63,881 nt of DNA. It comes from Tulasnella sp. 424. Its lineage: Eukaryota; Basidiomycota; Agaricomycetes; Cantharellales; Tulasnellaceae. This document shows positions 34,687 through 46,844 of the stretch, in pieces. The stretch lies in the NCBI GenBank assembly GCA_019633425.1, contig WSUB01000209.1, positions 1-63,881 on the forward strand. The letters are read 5' to 3'. Each line of letters opens with the position of its first letter. Within the stretch, counting starts at the first letter, position 1. The notes under the pieces are model-generated. The model was given only the letters and a program-made list of their open reading frames with translations, did not search any database and had not been told where the DNA came from. The position numbers and the translations under genes were made by a program.

Positions 34687-37600
34687 TCATGGTTGCACAT
34701 TCCCAAACATCAAGTTGTCCGTATCGGCACGTTGGTCCGGTGCGGACGGCGCTTCTCCTGACTTTCGGCCGGATCCTTTAACCTCGACATCGTAAATCTC
34801 TTCCAGAAGCTTGATTTGACGAACTAAGAGAGAGTGAGGGAAAATCAATCACAAGCTAGGACATCACGTTCGCCGATCTCACTCACGTCCAATGATGGTC
34901 CGGTCTCCCAAATTTCTCAACATGAATCTAGTATCCTGCCCCATTAGCTATCTTAAATCAAACTGAGAGGGAGAAAGATCGCGACATACTTTACCGCACC
35001 CAATTCTTGCTCCAGCCTTGCCACCTCATCCTCGTCCCCCGCATCCATCTTGACTTTCAAGAAGCGAATAACTGATGCGCCAGCAACGAACCAACAGAAA
35101 CTGCAACCATGATCCATGTAAAGTAAATCATACGTCGTCCCACACACTTTGTAGATCAGTTCCAAAATTGCCCGAGTGGCGGCGAGCATTTGCGTTGCGG
35201 AATAATCGTTGGGAGAGGAGAGCTGTGCGTGCGGGTCGTGTAGCTGAATCATAGCCCTGTAGCGGAAGGTGAGCCATAATTGCCAAGCATAACAACGGCC
35301 CAACGGCGGCGACGTACACGTGAGGCAGAAGGTGGGCCATGTAGAGTAGAGGATCGACTGTGGCGCCCACGGGATTTCGAAACGCACGCGGCATATCCCT
35401 CACGAAGGCAGCTATCGTCTGATCCAAATGCCGGAATTCTTCGCTATCCTTAGGCGACACCCGCGTTCCTTCCACGGCCAGGGACGTTCCTGAGACCGCA
35501 CTCCCTGTTGGATTTGTCGAAATTCGGTAACGGCAGTTGAATGTCCTCACTCTAGATATGAGGATTGTCGCCTTGATATATAGGGTCCACGAATCGGTCG
35601 TCAAAGGAGGGTGAAATAAGAGCATATTTTCAGTAAAAAGGCGTTGTCTGCCGTGTGTGGGGACACGTTCCTAAATTTATAGGAAGAGTTCATTAGGTTT
35701 GTTCGTTGACACGTCGAATGCTGCAACCGCAACATGCAACACGTACCCCAGCCACGAAGTCGGAGAATCGACAGGGCATCATTTGAGATATGTCTTCATC
35801 GCTGAACTCCCTGCATCAGCGGTTGCCTCGACGCTCGAGGGAAGTATGACTCACGTTATGGTCAGCGGCCAGGCGGTCCCGGCATTATAGATTCGTTCCA
35901 TCACATATGTCCTGTAAGCGAAAACAATCTTTAGGGCGATAGAGCTCTGGGTACTCCTAGCCAGATATTTACATCCAAAATGCATTCCTGGAGGAAAGTT
36001 CATCAAGTTAAATGTGATCATGACTCGCGGAGCCGATGACACTAACCTAATAGTCTCAGCTTCGATATGGTTTCTTGGGGTTCCGAAGAGGAACAGCATG
36101 TTGGAAGGAAGACGAGAGAGTGGCCCATAGCCCTCAGACGCATAAAAGCCTATGTGAGGTCAACAGCACCGATACCGGTAGACGAAGCCAGGCGCTACAT
36201 ACCGAGTGGCCCGACGAGTCGCGTCACGTTTCCCATCCACGTATATACCTACCAATCGATGCATTCAATCCTGATATCTAGTGGCACAGCATCATGACCT
36301 TACACCAAGTGTCATTCCCATGCTATAAGTGAACCATGTGCAGATGATTGCCGCTGATACAGCCCAATGACAGGAGGTATTAGAATGGGGCGGATGGACA
36401 CGTCCGAATCGGGATCACTCACCTTGGAGTAGCTGCAGCAACCGATCACCTTCTCGCACGGCAAGCCTCATACTAGCAGCTGCCCATCGAATGTGCGCGG
36501 CCCCAAATCCTTCCTCTCCAATGTCCATGACATCTCGGAGGGTTCTTGGGAAGTAGTGCTTACCCTGCACACCTTCTCCACCGTTCGGTCGGAAAATTAT
36601 GGCAGAGTTGAATGACGATGAACCTGGGTCGAATTGAGCGTGTGCCGGGTCTTTCTTGGGATCAGTAACAATGGGACTGTATAATGATGCCAGTCCACAG
36701 ATGGCATGAAGAAGTGCGACGTGTCTTGTGCGAACGTTACAATAACATCAGCTTCAGTTAAACTGCCTGCTTGGATTTAAATGAACGTACGGGAACTCGG
36801 GGGATGTTGGGACTTGTCTGAGTCCGACCATAAACGTTGGTTTGTGGATCAACCTACTCGCGAGAGGAACGCTGTTAAAAAATATTTCAACTAGGTGATA
36901 AAGCACCATTGGAGGGGGTATATTGAGCGGCCATGACGCGGGACAGACATCAAAAGTATTTGAGCTGATGTCCTCGATTGAAATCGGATTAGAGTATAAC
37001 GACAAGTTTGGGACAGGTGGGGGACTACTCATGTTCCAAGGAGACGGCGGTAACGAGAACCCGTAGAGTGGTGGCGGAGCAGAGATCATTGGACCGGGAA
37101 CTGGAAATGCAGGTAAAATAGCCCCGCTGCTGATATCCCCTGCAGCCGGAGAGTGTCCTTGAGATAGAACAGGGGTGGTTGCAGATGGCATCGTTCGAGT
37201 GGTGTTATAGGAGCGACTGGAGGGTCCTTCGGGTGCGGCGAGGTACGAAGAGACATTCGAGGATGCTCCGCAGCTGCAACGCGCGAGCCTCTCATTTGCT
37301 GCCTCTAAAAGTGCCTGGAGTTCGGCTGTGGCATCCGAGTAATTATCGCCAGAGACTCCAACAAGGGGTTGCGCCATTACGTACCAATCTGGCATTCAAG
37401 ATGCGCTATCCTCCCCTTGGGTCCTTCTGCCACGATGTCAGGGTGGTCATACTCGCAAGTTGGTTCGGCAGACGCGGTTGCAGGACGAGTTTTGATCTCG
37501 TACGCATGCGCGCGTCGGCAAGGTTCGCAAGGCAAAGAACCATCACTGGTTAGAAAATGTACCGTTGGTTAGACTAGGGTGGAATCATCGACATTGTCCA

Positions 37601-37896
37601 ACTGTCAAACCTGCCATTTCTGCGCGAAATCCGGGTATTAGCTTCGCTTGGTCGAGTCGACTCGAACATTTCAACGTACAAGTTTCCTCCTTCGACACTA
37701 GATTGTGTGCACGTAAGCATCAGATAATCGGGTTTTAACGCAGTCTTGATCAAGAGGGAAACCCACTCGGTGGCAAGCCTACGGTGCGTAGATCCGGTGT
37801 GAGTGCAATATTATCGTCCGGGTGGTTACGTAAATGGCAAGGTACCTGATGTCTTCCCAAATTCCGGATGATGTCTGAACTCCCTTCGCGTGGCAT
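34687..37896 (-). CDS. Zn2Cys6 transcription factor, array copy A4
   Basis: The most diverged A copy. It starts 'MPREGSSDIIRNLGRHQ', the AAATG micro-exon is at 37615-37619, and the exon plan is the same. The frame stays open across the zinc cluster, the leucine helix ('ELQALLEAANERLARC') and the regulatory domain. Unlike A1-A3 it keeps the conserved tail (DTDNLMFGNVQP before TGA), so it shows the ancestral A terminus. Exon 7 has its own insert (AHAQFDPGSSSF). It sits at the A/B border, with only 321 bp between its start and the stop of TF-B1. Confidence 0.88.
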
Positions 37897-38217
37897 CACT
37901 ATTGACTGTAACTTTGAACAAATGTGCTAGCGTGTCAATCTGGTCCAACAGTTCGGGCAAGGTTCGGTGGTTGAAAGCCAGCGCAGTCCGTAGCCAAGAC
38001 GGCGAACTCGGGAAAATTCTAGGAAATCACGCCGCCGAGCGGGGTGTTGAGGAGATCCCTTATTGCAAACTATACCCAAGCTTCACGGCTCCGAAACGAG
38101 TCAAGTTACATATATGTTCTTTTCCAAACATTAAATCCAAGGCGCTAATATCATGAGACAAAGCTGAGCTACGGGACTATTTAGGCGACGAAACTAGAAC
38201 ACGTCTGTGAGTTCCGT
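37897..38217. repeat. Spacer A4/B1, 321 bp
   Basis: Its A-side part matches the A1-A3 spacers base for base over long stretches, and it runs directly into the last exon of TF-B1. It is the ancestral arrangement from which the relic-bearing A spacers can be derived. Confidence 0.7.
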
Positions 38218-41200
38218 CTATTGCATGTTTCCAAACATCAAGTTGTCTGTCTCGGCCCGTTGGTCCGTTGCTGACGGCGCTGTCGCTGCTTTCCGCCGAT
38301 GTCCTTTGATCTCCGCGTTGTATATTTCATCGAGAACGTTGATCTGACGATCTAAATTGCAACAGGGAAATAATATTGTCATTTCCACAATATATCAAGG
38401 TCCCCCAAATGGCTTCCACTTACATCCAATGATTGTCCTGTCTCCCAAATTTCTCAACATGAATCTACGAATCACGTGGGTTAGTCTGCGTGTCCGCCGT
38501 GAAGTCGAAAAGAATGAATGGAATTACTTCACGATTCCTAACTCTTGCTCTAATCTCATCGTTTCATCTTCATCCTTCGCATCGATCTTGGCTTTGATGA
38601 ACCGAATAATTGCTGCACCAGCAACGAACCAGCCAAGGCTGCAAGAATGGTCCATGTAAAGCAAGTCGTATGTGGTCCCACAGAGCTTGTAGGTGAGATC
38701 CAGTATTGCTCTAGTAGCAGCTAACATTTGCATTGCGGAGTAGTCGTTCGGAGAATCGGGCTTCGCGTGTGGGTCGTGGAGCTGAATCATTGCCCTGGGT
38801 CAAGGAATGGGTGAGCGGGTCTCGGCCTGCAGCAGATGAAATTGATAGGGCCGCTTACACGTGAGGAAGGAGATGCGCTGTGTACAGAATCGGATCGACG
38901 GTGGCTCCGACAGGATCTCTGAACGCTCGGGGTATATTCCCTGTAAATGCAGCTATGGCCTGGTCCAGATACCGGAACTCTTCGCTGTCTGTTGGCGGAT
39001 TGGGAGACATCGCTAAACCTGTATAATCCTTCGAAGCGAGGGAGACCCGGTAGCGACAATTGAACGACCTAACCCTTGAGATTAGGACAGAGGCTTTGAT
39101 GTACAACGTCCAAGAATCTGTCGTTAAAGTAGGATGGATGAAAAGCATTCGTTCCGTGAAAATTCGTTGCCTATTGTGGGTAGGCACATGTTCCTATTCA
39201 CTCGACAAGTCGGTTGAGGAGACGTTTGCAGGCTCAGAAGTGGGGTAGAGCGTACCCCACTGATGAAGTCAGAGAAACGGCATGGCAGCATTTGTGATAT
39301 ATCCTCGTCGCTGTAAGTCTGATGTCAGTGCCGCGTCATAAGGTAATAGTCGGAAGCGTCGTACTTGATTGTTAGCGGCCAGGCGGTGCCCGCACCGTAC
39401 ACTCGTTCCATCACATAGGATCTGAAGATATCATTTAATGCCACCGTATCGGTCAACTTCAAGAGGAACCTACACCCAGAAAACGTTCCTGGGTAGAAGG
39501 TTCATTAAGTTGATTCTGATCGGGATCATAAGCCCCAGTTACCTTAGGGTTTCAGCCTCGACAGGTGTTTTCGGTTTCCCAAAAAGGAAGAGCATGTTTG
39601 CGGGAAGACGAGAGAGGGGTTCAAACCCCTCTGAGGCATAAATACCTGAAAAGCGTTCAGGGATATCTAAATAATTGAAAGGATGCTAACGTAATCAATG
39701 CCCTCACCGAGAGGTCCTATAAGCTTCGTCACGATGCCTACCCAGGCATATACCTGAAGAAGTCGATGTTATAACGTCCGGAGTTTTGACGATCACGAGA
39801 CACCCTGTCTCACCCCGGTGGTCATTCCCATGCTATACGTATACCACGTGCATATGATGGCCGCTGGGAACCATTCACAAACGCTCTTTTAGAAGTTCAG
39901 GCTACGAAGTGGGGTTCAGAACTCACATACCTTGCAGCACTTGCAACAGCCTGTCACCCTCCTGGACGGACAACCTAAGCCCCATCGACGCCAATCTGAT
40001 ATGAGCAATCCCAAACCCTTCGTCCCAGTCACCTCTCAAATCGTAAAGAGTCTTTGGAAAATGGTTCTTTCCATGTATACCGTCTGCGGGGCCCACTGGC
40101 ATGCTGAGATTAGGCCCGAATAATCCTCCAGCGGCATTCGCTTTAGCGCGATCGAGCTTCGGGTCGGCGATTATAGGGCTATAAAGAGAGGCGAGGCCAC
40201 AAATGGCGTGAATGAGTGCGACATGCCTATCAAAAAAAAGGTGAGTCAATCTCTTCAACCGATGGAGAAGCCGAGCAAGAAAGCTAAGAGCTTACGGAAA
40301 ATCGAGAGACGTCGGAAGTTGTTGAAGAGCAATCATGAAAGTGGGTTTGTGGACCAGCCGGCTAGCGAGTGGGACGCTTGTGAAGAATGTCTCGACGAGA
40401 TGATAAAGCACAGTCGGTGAAGGTAGGTTAGGGGGCCAGGCCGCTGGGAAGACATCAAAAGTCCCCGAACCGACGCCCTCTGCGCCAAACGAGTTGGAAT
40501 CGAAGGCTGGGATGGTCGGTGTTGGAAGGTTGCTTGGGCTTCCCAGAGAGTTTGAAGGAAAGGAGGTTCCAGCAGGCGTGCTAGAGGATACGAGGGTTGG
40601 TACCGGAGTCTCTGGAATGGTCTCAATGACCCCAGAGTCCGAATCGATTGTCCCAAGAGACTGCTCGAGTGGTCGGGCCGCAGATGAGATATGTTGAGCG
40701 TTATCGCTATTTGATTCGGAGAAACCTTCGAGGTCCGAAGCGGTTGTAGAGACAGTTAATGCGGCGCCGCACGTGCAGCGCCTCAGCTTTGCATTCGCAG
40801 CATCGAGGAGTTCACGAAGCTCGGCTGTTGGGGAGTTGAAACAATAAGTACCGACAAAATGAGCACGAGGTATAGTGAAGAGCCCCACCAATTTCGCTTT
40901 CAAGATTTGCTATCCGACCCTTCGGCCCATCTGCAACTAGATCTGGGTGGTCGTAAACACACGAGGGTTCGTCGGGTGCTGCTGTTGGCCGGGTTCTGAC
41001 TTGGTACGCATGAGCTCGTTGGCATGGACCACACGGCAGGGCGCCGTCACTGACAGAGTTGACGAAGTTAAGATGTCTTAAGGTTTCGAAGTATTTTGTG
41101 ATTCTCTCACTCGCCATTTCTAGTCGAAATTCATTATCAGCTGGCCCGAGCTCCAAGGTTTCATGGCCACATACAAGTTTTCTCCGTCGGCACTATTAAG

Positions 41201-41395
41201 GTCATGTCACAACAACAGTTAGATTGAGATTGCAATACGCGGGCAAGATACCTACTCGATGGCACGCCTGACGTGTGGTAAAGACATGGCTAAAGAGTAA
41301 GCTCCCGTGCCAAGAAAAATGGAGAAATGCAAGGGCAAACAGACCTGGCGTCTCCCCATTTTCCCTCCAAGATTGGATGATCCATCACGCGGCAT
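38218..41395 (-). CDS. Zn2Cys6 transcription factor, array copy B1
   Basis: First B-type gene, start 'MPRDGSSNLGGKMGRRQ', AAATG micro-exon at 41115-41119 with donor GCGAGT. The zinc exon reads 'GALPCGPCQRAHAYQVRT'. The regulatory domain shows 'RHVALIHAICGLASLYSPII' and 'WTLYIKASVLISRVRSFNCR'. The exon 15 donor is a normal GT (GTAATT), where A1 uses GC. The C-terminus keeps ETDNLMFGNMQ and stops at TAG. B1 is more distant from B2-B4 than they are from one another, and appears intact. Confidence 0.88.
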
Positions 41396-42331
41396 CGGAA
41401 TTCACGATGGAGAGGAATGTTTCAATGCTTGATACCTTGAAGGGCTTGGGGCCGGTGATGGTTCGGTGTCGGACAAACCCGCAGTCTCGTGCGGAAGCCG
41501 AGACGACCGTGGAAGAGTTCGTTTTCTACTCTCGGGCACTTCAATTTACGAGTCACTTTATCCCAACAAGGCATCCAAAATAAGCATAAGCGGACTTTTC
41601 ATAGCCTGAACGTAGCCTATGCATATAATAGAGCTGAAATAAGTGTGTTCACGAGCGCGTCGCCATTATCATCGACGGCCTACGCATCAGGGTCCGGCTC
41701 GATCCGCGACGAAATGCGCATGCGTTTTGCATCCACCAACAATTCTATATTGCACCCAAACAGAGACTTATGAGCTTACTTAGCATATTGATTGCTCGCT
41801 CCTACTAATGACTTCTTGGTCGTGCTTGTATTTTTTGTAGGGAGTTCGTGTTATGTGTTAAGGGATCTAGCTGGACCTTGACGTCGCCGCGCGCGGCGGC
41901 CGATGGCGAGAACAACAATGCACCTCGCGGACGCCGTGGTGGTTATTCCGGCACTATTATGTGCATATAGTATATAAAAGACTTCACAGACGCCATTTTA
42001 TGCTTATTTCCGGCGAGTTCCGAGCGAAGTGAAGTGATGTGGCCGGGGGTCGATGCCGAAGTCTTGCACTGGTCGTCCCGGCGCCCTTCCGCAGGCTGGC
42101 GGCCAAACAACATATCCAGAAATCACGTGTCGGTATTTGTGAGAGCCTTGCAATGTTAGTATTATAATGCATTTGATATCATCCACATTCATAACCACAA
42201 TCCAAAAGGAAGCGTTTTATGTGGAGGTTCGGTATCCCTCGTTTATGGCCTAGATGGCCTCGCTCTGTACTATAATGACCGCCACTCCCATGGGACATAT
42301 TTTCGCCGAACGAACTTGAAGTTTCAGTGGC

Positions 42332-42980
42332 TGTTGGGTCTCGCCGGCATAATCAGCTTGCCTGACGGAGCCGGCGAAACCTGAGGATGACGGAGCGGAG
42401 AAGTCCAAAGAGGGTGAGGATCGAGAGCGCCGCTCTCGATCCGAATTAGAGAACTCGCGACGTAGATTACCATAAGTGTGCTATTCATGACGTGGTGGAG
42501 GCGCCGGAAGAGGATCGGAATTCGAAAGCGATCTTATTCGCGTTTCGATTTTTCGTTCTCTTCGTTCTTTTCGTCTCACTCCTCCACCGTCGCTCGCCTC
42601 TGTTCCTAAGTTGCGCAGTACCCCCCCACCACTCCTCTGCGCTCCTGAGATACGTTTTTCTGTTGGTGTCATTTGGCAGCAGTCTTGTTTAAGGGGTTTT
42701 GCGCCTCAAACGAGACTGGTGACCCGAGAGATTTGGTTTCTATTTCCGGTCCGGATATCAATCAGAGACTGCTTGGAGATCCGAATTAACTTACTATTGT
42801 GCAATCCCGACGTGGATTTCTCGGATTCCCCGACCAACGCCTTAATCCGGATGCTGGTATCCTTTTTGAGACCATCTCTCTCAAAACCCCCATGTGACGA
42901 TACACGTTGTACTATTCTGAAAAATTGATTTAGATTCTGTCTACTACACAACCCCTCTGACTAAAGCTAATCGACGCTTA
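42332..42980. mobile_element. Insertion in B1/B2 spacer, possible solo LTR
   Basis: This block is absent from the two homologous B spacers, where the flanks AGTGGC and the following GAGG stand together. It begins TGTTGGG, a common start for LTRs. The host sequence AGTGG at 42326-42330 recurs as AGTGA at 42980-42984, a possible target-site duplication with one mismatch. The right end does not show a clean CA, so the exact border and class are uncertain. It has no coding capacity. Confidence 0.45.
42418..42442. repeat. Perfect 25-nt palindrome
   Basis: Arms GGATCGAGAGCG and CGCTCTCGATCC are exact reverse complements around a single central base. It lies inside the insertion. A second short inverted pair, TCGCCGGC/GCCGGCGA, lies about 40 bp to the left. 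Confidence 0.8.
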
Positions 42981-43647
42981 GTGAGCCCGGAGGTATAATC
43001 TCCTGTCATGATATGATGGCGTGCATCGTGCTATATAATGGTGTCACCATGAGTGCATCCTATTATTTGGTGCATCAACCGATCGGTCGATACCGGGTTT
43101 TGCCAAGCCAATCAATGTCCTCTCGAGGAACGTTCGGGACCGGCCGCGGAGGCTTGGGCAGCGCTTAATGACTTTGAGAAACTCAGCCCTCCCCTGTGTA
43201 AGCGCTCGAAGTTCTTCGAACCAAGTAGCTCGACCTCTCACGTACACTTACCTATCGTACTTATACCATCGGGTTTGGCGCGTGATCAGGGGGAATATCG
43301 ATCGTCTCAGAACTTGGGTGCTTTGATGGAGCTTAGTGTTCGGAGCGTGGGTGCAGTAGGCCGGGGCCGATGGGGATGTTGACTTTTTTGTGCTCCTTTG
43401 GACGGCCAGCTTGGGAGAATTTTATGTGTCGCTGAGCCAGACATTGGGAAAATCCCCACGTTTCCTTTGCAACCACGTCAAGCGCTAGGACTTCGGAAGC
43501 GAGTTGAATTTCATATATTTGGTTTCTAAGACCTGACATTTCCTTAGCCCAAGCGCTAAGAAAGTGAGACACGGCTAAGCTACTGTATGGAATCATTTCA
43601 ACGGGAAGACAAGAGACTACCTGACTTTGATCCTTGGGAAGTAGAAT

Positions 43648-46600
43648 CTACTGCATATTTCCATACATTAAGTTGTCTGTCTCGGCCCGTTGGTCCGTTG
43701 CTGACGGTGCTGTCGCTGCTTTCCGCCGCTGCCCTTTGATCTCGGCGTTATAGATGTCTTCGAGAACGTTGACCTGTCGATCTAAAAGTGCAAATGACAG
43801 GGAAATATGTTCATTTCCACGATAATTCAATGTGCTCCAATGACTTTTACTCACGCCCAATGTTCGTCCTGTCCCCCAAATTCCTTAACATGAACCTAGG
43901 GGACCCGGTCAGTTAGTCTAGGGTATAAAGGTCAAAGAAAAAAAGCAATTACTTTACCACCCCCAACTCTTGCTCCAGTATTGTCGCTTCATCCTCGTCC
44001 TTCGCATCGATCTTGGCTTTCAGGAAACGGATGATCGCCGCACCGGCTACGAACCAGCCAAGGCTGCATGAATGGTCCAGGTAAAGAAGGTCGTACGTGG
44101 TCCCACAGAGCTTGTAGATGAGATCCAATATTGCTCTAGTGGCAGCTAACATCTGCATTGCGGAGTGATCGTTCGGAGAATCAGGCTTTGCGTGTGGGTC
44201 GTGGAGCTGGATCATCGCCCTGGGCCAATGAAAAGGTGAGCGAATCTGGGCATGCCATGGGTGAAGCGATAGGGCACCGTACACGTGAGGAAGCATATGC
44301 GCTGTATACAGAATTGGATCGACCGTCGCTCCAACAGGATATCTGAGCCCTAGAGTATATTCGCTGTGAATGCAGCTATGGTTTGGTCCAAATGCCGGAA
44401 CTCTTCGCTCTCTGTCGGCGAATCATCAGACATGACCGAGAATGTATTATTTTTGGAGGCTTTGGAGATCCGATAACGAGAATTGAACGACCTGACTCGA
44501 GACAGGAGTATCGAGGCTTTGATGTACAGCGTCCAAGAGTCTGTTGTCAAAGTGGGATGGGTGAGGAGCATATTTTCTGTGAAAAGCCGTTGTCTATTAT
44601 GAGTAGGGACCTGTTCCTATCACATTCGAGAATGTCAGTGGACGAGACAAAAGCGGGGCCAAGAGTGGAGTAGAAGCGCACTCCTTTGATGAAATCGGAG
44701 AAACGACACGGCAGGATCTGTGAGATATCTTCATCACTGGAACATGGAGTTCAGGCGCCATATCACGGCGTGATATTTAGGAGCCATCTCACCTAATTGT
44801 GAGAGGCCAAGCTGTGCCCGCACTGTAGACTCGTTCCATAACATAGGTGCTGGGAGTGTTGTTTACTACCACCCTATCTGCCAAATTCAAGTTGAACTCA
44901 CATCCAGAAAGCGTTCCTAAATGGCAGAACCTATCAGGAAGATTCTTATCCAAAGGATAGGTCTTAGATACCTGAGAGTTTCAGCCTCAACAGGCGTCTT
45001 GGGCTTTCCAAACAGGAAGAGCATGTTTGGTGGAAGACGAGAGAGAGGTTCAAATCCATCCGAGGCGTAAATGCCTAGGAAAGGTGAAATAGACGTTTAG
45101 AGGGTTAAAACACGAATATGACGTAAAATATCTGACCGAGGGGAGCAATAAGCCTAGTCACTGAGCTCATCCAAGTATATAACTAGAGAACCGATATTCT
45201 TAGCTCGAGGGTTTTAGTAGCCAAGTTGAGTGGTGTCTCACTCCGAGCGTCATCCCCATGCTATACATATACCACGTACAGATGATAGTCGCTGGACAAG
45301 ATTAAAATAAAAGGGAACCGCTTCAGAGATGAAGGCTTTGCATTACGACGACGATTAAATACCTTGCAGCATCTGCAGCAACCTGTCACCTTCCCGCACA
45401 GAGAGCCTCAGGCTTTCAGACGCCAATCGAATGTGAGCTACTCCAAACCCCTCATCCCAGACGCCTTTCAAATCGTAAAGACTTTTTGGCAAGGAGCGCT
45501 TTCCTTGTTCAGCATTTGCGGAGTCTAGGGGAGAAGGAACACCCGGACCAGGGAAACCCGGACCCAATAATCCATCGGATGCATTTGCTCGGGCCCTATT
45601 CAGGTTGAGGTCGCCGACGATAGGGCTATAAAGAGATGCAAGACCGCAGATTGCGTGAAGGAGAGCGATATGTCTACCGAAGAAAGCCCGAGTTGATTCA
45701 CTCGAAAATTGGGAAACGAAATCTAAAATAAAGAACAGAGAGCTTACGGAAAATCTAGGGACGCTGGTGGTAGCCGAAGAGCGGCCATGAATGTCGGCTT
45801 GTGGATCAACCGGCTTGCGAGTGGGACGCTTGCGAAAAATGTCTCGACGAGGTGATATACAACAATTGGAGGAGGAAGGTTTGTGGACCAGGCCGCTGGA
45901 AAGACATCAAGAATCACTGAACCGATGCCGTCGACTAAAACCGGACTAGAATCAAATGTTGAGATGGTCGGTGTTGGAAGGCTGCTCGAGTTTCCCAAGG
46001 AGTTGGAAAGAAAGAAGGTTCCAGCAGGTGTGCTTGCGGATGCATGGTTTGGAAACGGAACCTCCCGAATGATCTCATTGATCCCGGAGTCGGGGGTCCC
46101 AAGGGATTGCTCGAGTTGTAGATTCAGAGCAGGAGAGGAGATTTGTTGGCCGCTATCGCTGGTTGATGCGAAGAGGCCTTCGAAGTCCAAAAAGCTTTTA
46201 GAGACGGTTGCGGTAGCACCACACGTGCAGCACGCCAGCTTTGCGTTCGCAGCTTCAAGGAGTTCGCGGAGCTCGGCTGTGGAATGGTTGGAACGATTAA
46301 GCACCGACGAAACGTGCACGAGGCAGGGTGAGGAGCCAAACCAATTTCGCTTTCAAGGCTTGATATACGACTCTTCGGACCCTCTGTAGCGATGTCCGGG
46401 TGGTCGTAAACACACTCGGGTTCAGCGGGTGCTGTTGTTGGCCGGGTTCTGACTTCATACGCATGAGCTCGTTGGCAAGGACCACATGGCATGACGCCGT
46501 CACTGAAAGAGAAAGAAAGACAAAAGTGAGATGTCGCCGGGTTTCGAAGTATGTTGTGGTCCTCTCGCTCGCCATTTCTAGCCGAAATTCATTATCAGCC

Positions 46601-46844
46601 AGCCCTGGCTACAAGATTCCATGACCACATACAAGTTTTCTCCGTCGGCACTATTAAGGTCAAGTCAATTTATATTGAGATTGAGATACGTGACAGAAAC
46701 CTACTCGACGGCACGCCTTATGTGTGGTATATACACAGTGGACGGTGTGAGCTACTACCTAGGAACGCTCGAGAACCACATGGGCAAACAAACCTGGTGT
46801 CTCCCCATTTTCCGCGTAACATCGGATGATCCTTCACGTGGCAT
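43648..46844 (-). pseudogene. Zn2Cys6 transcription factor, array copy B2, frameshifted
   Basis: It has the same 17-exon plan as its neighbours, the ATG at 46844 and the AAATG micro-exon at 46573-46577. The second micro-exon encodes ACRR where the other copies have ACHR. In exon 14 it has one base fewer than B3 and B4 near 44342-44358 (17 nt against 18), which puts TAG at 44350-44352 directly in frame after 'TIAAFTANIL'. About 160 residues (the end of the regulatory domain) would be lost, although the downstream exons are otherwise unbroken. The zinc cluster and dimer helix remain, so a truncated DNA-binding product is conceivable. A sequencing error is the main alternative. Confidence 0.8.

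Larger units (their letters stand above)
41396..43647. repeat. Spacer B1/B2, 2.25 kb, with insertion
   Basis: Homologous to the spacers at 46845-48421 and 51611-53061 (shared blocks: CAGGGTCCGGCTCGATCCG, GCGTGCATCGTGCTAT, CATTGGGAAAATCCC), but about 650 bp longer because of the insertion at 42332-42980. No gene seen. Confidence 0.75.

Noticed and set aside
43441..43456. TGGGAAAATCCC inverted-repeat motif shared by the B spacers, considered as an operator
   Set aside because: It lies about 200 bp beyond the stop codons of B2-B4, 1.2-2 kb from the next start. Its conservation is explained by duplication of the whole spacer, and one copy has lost the symmetry.
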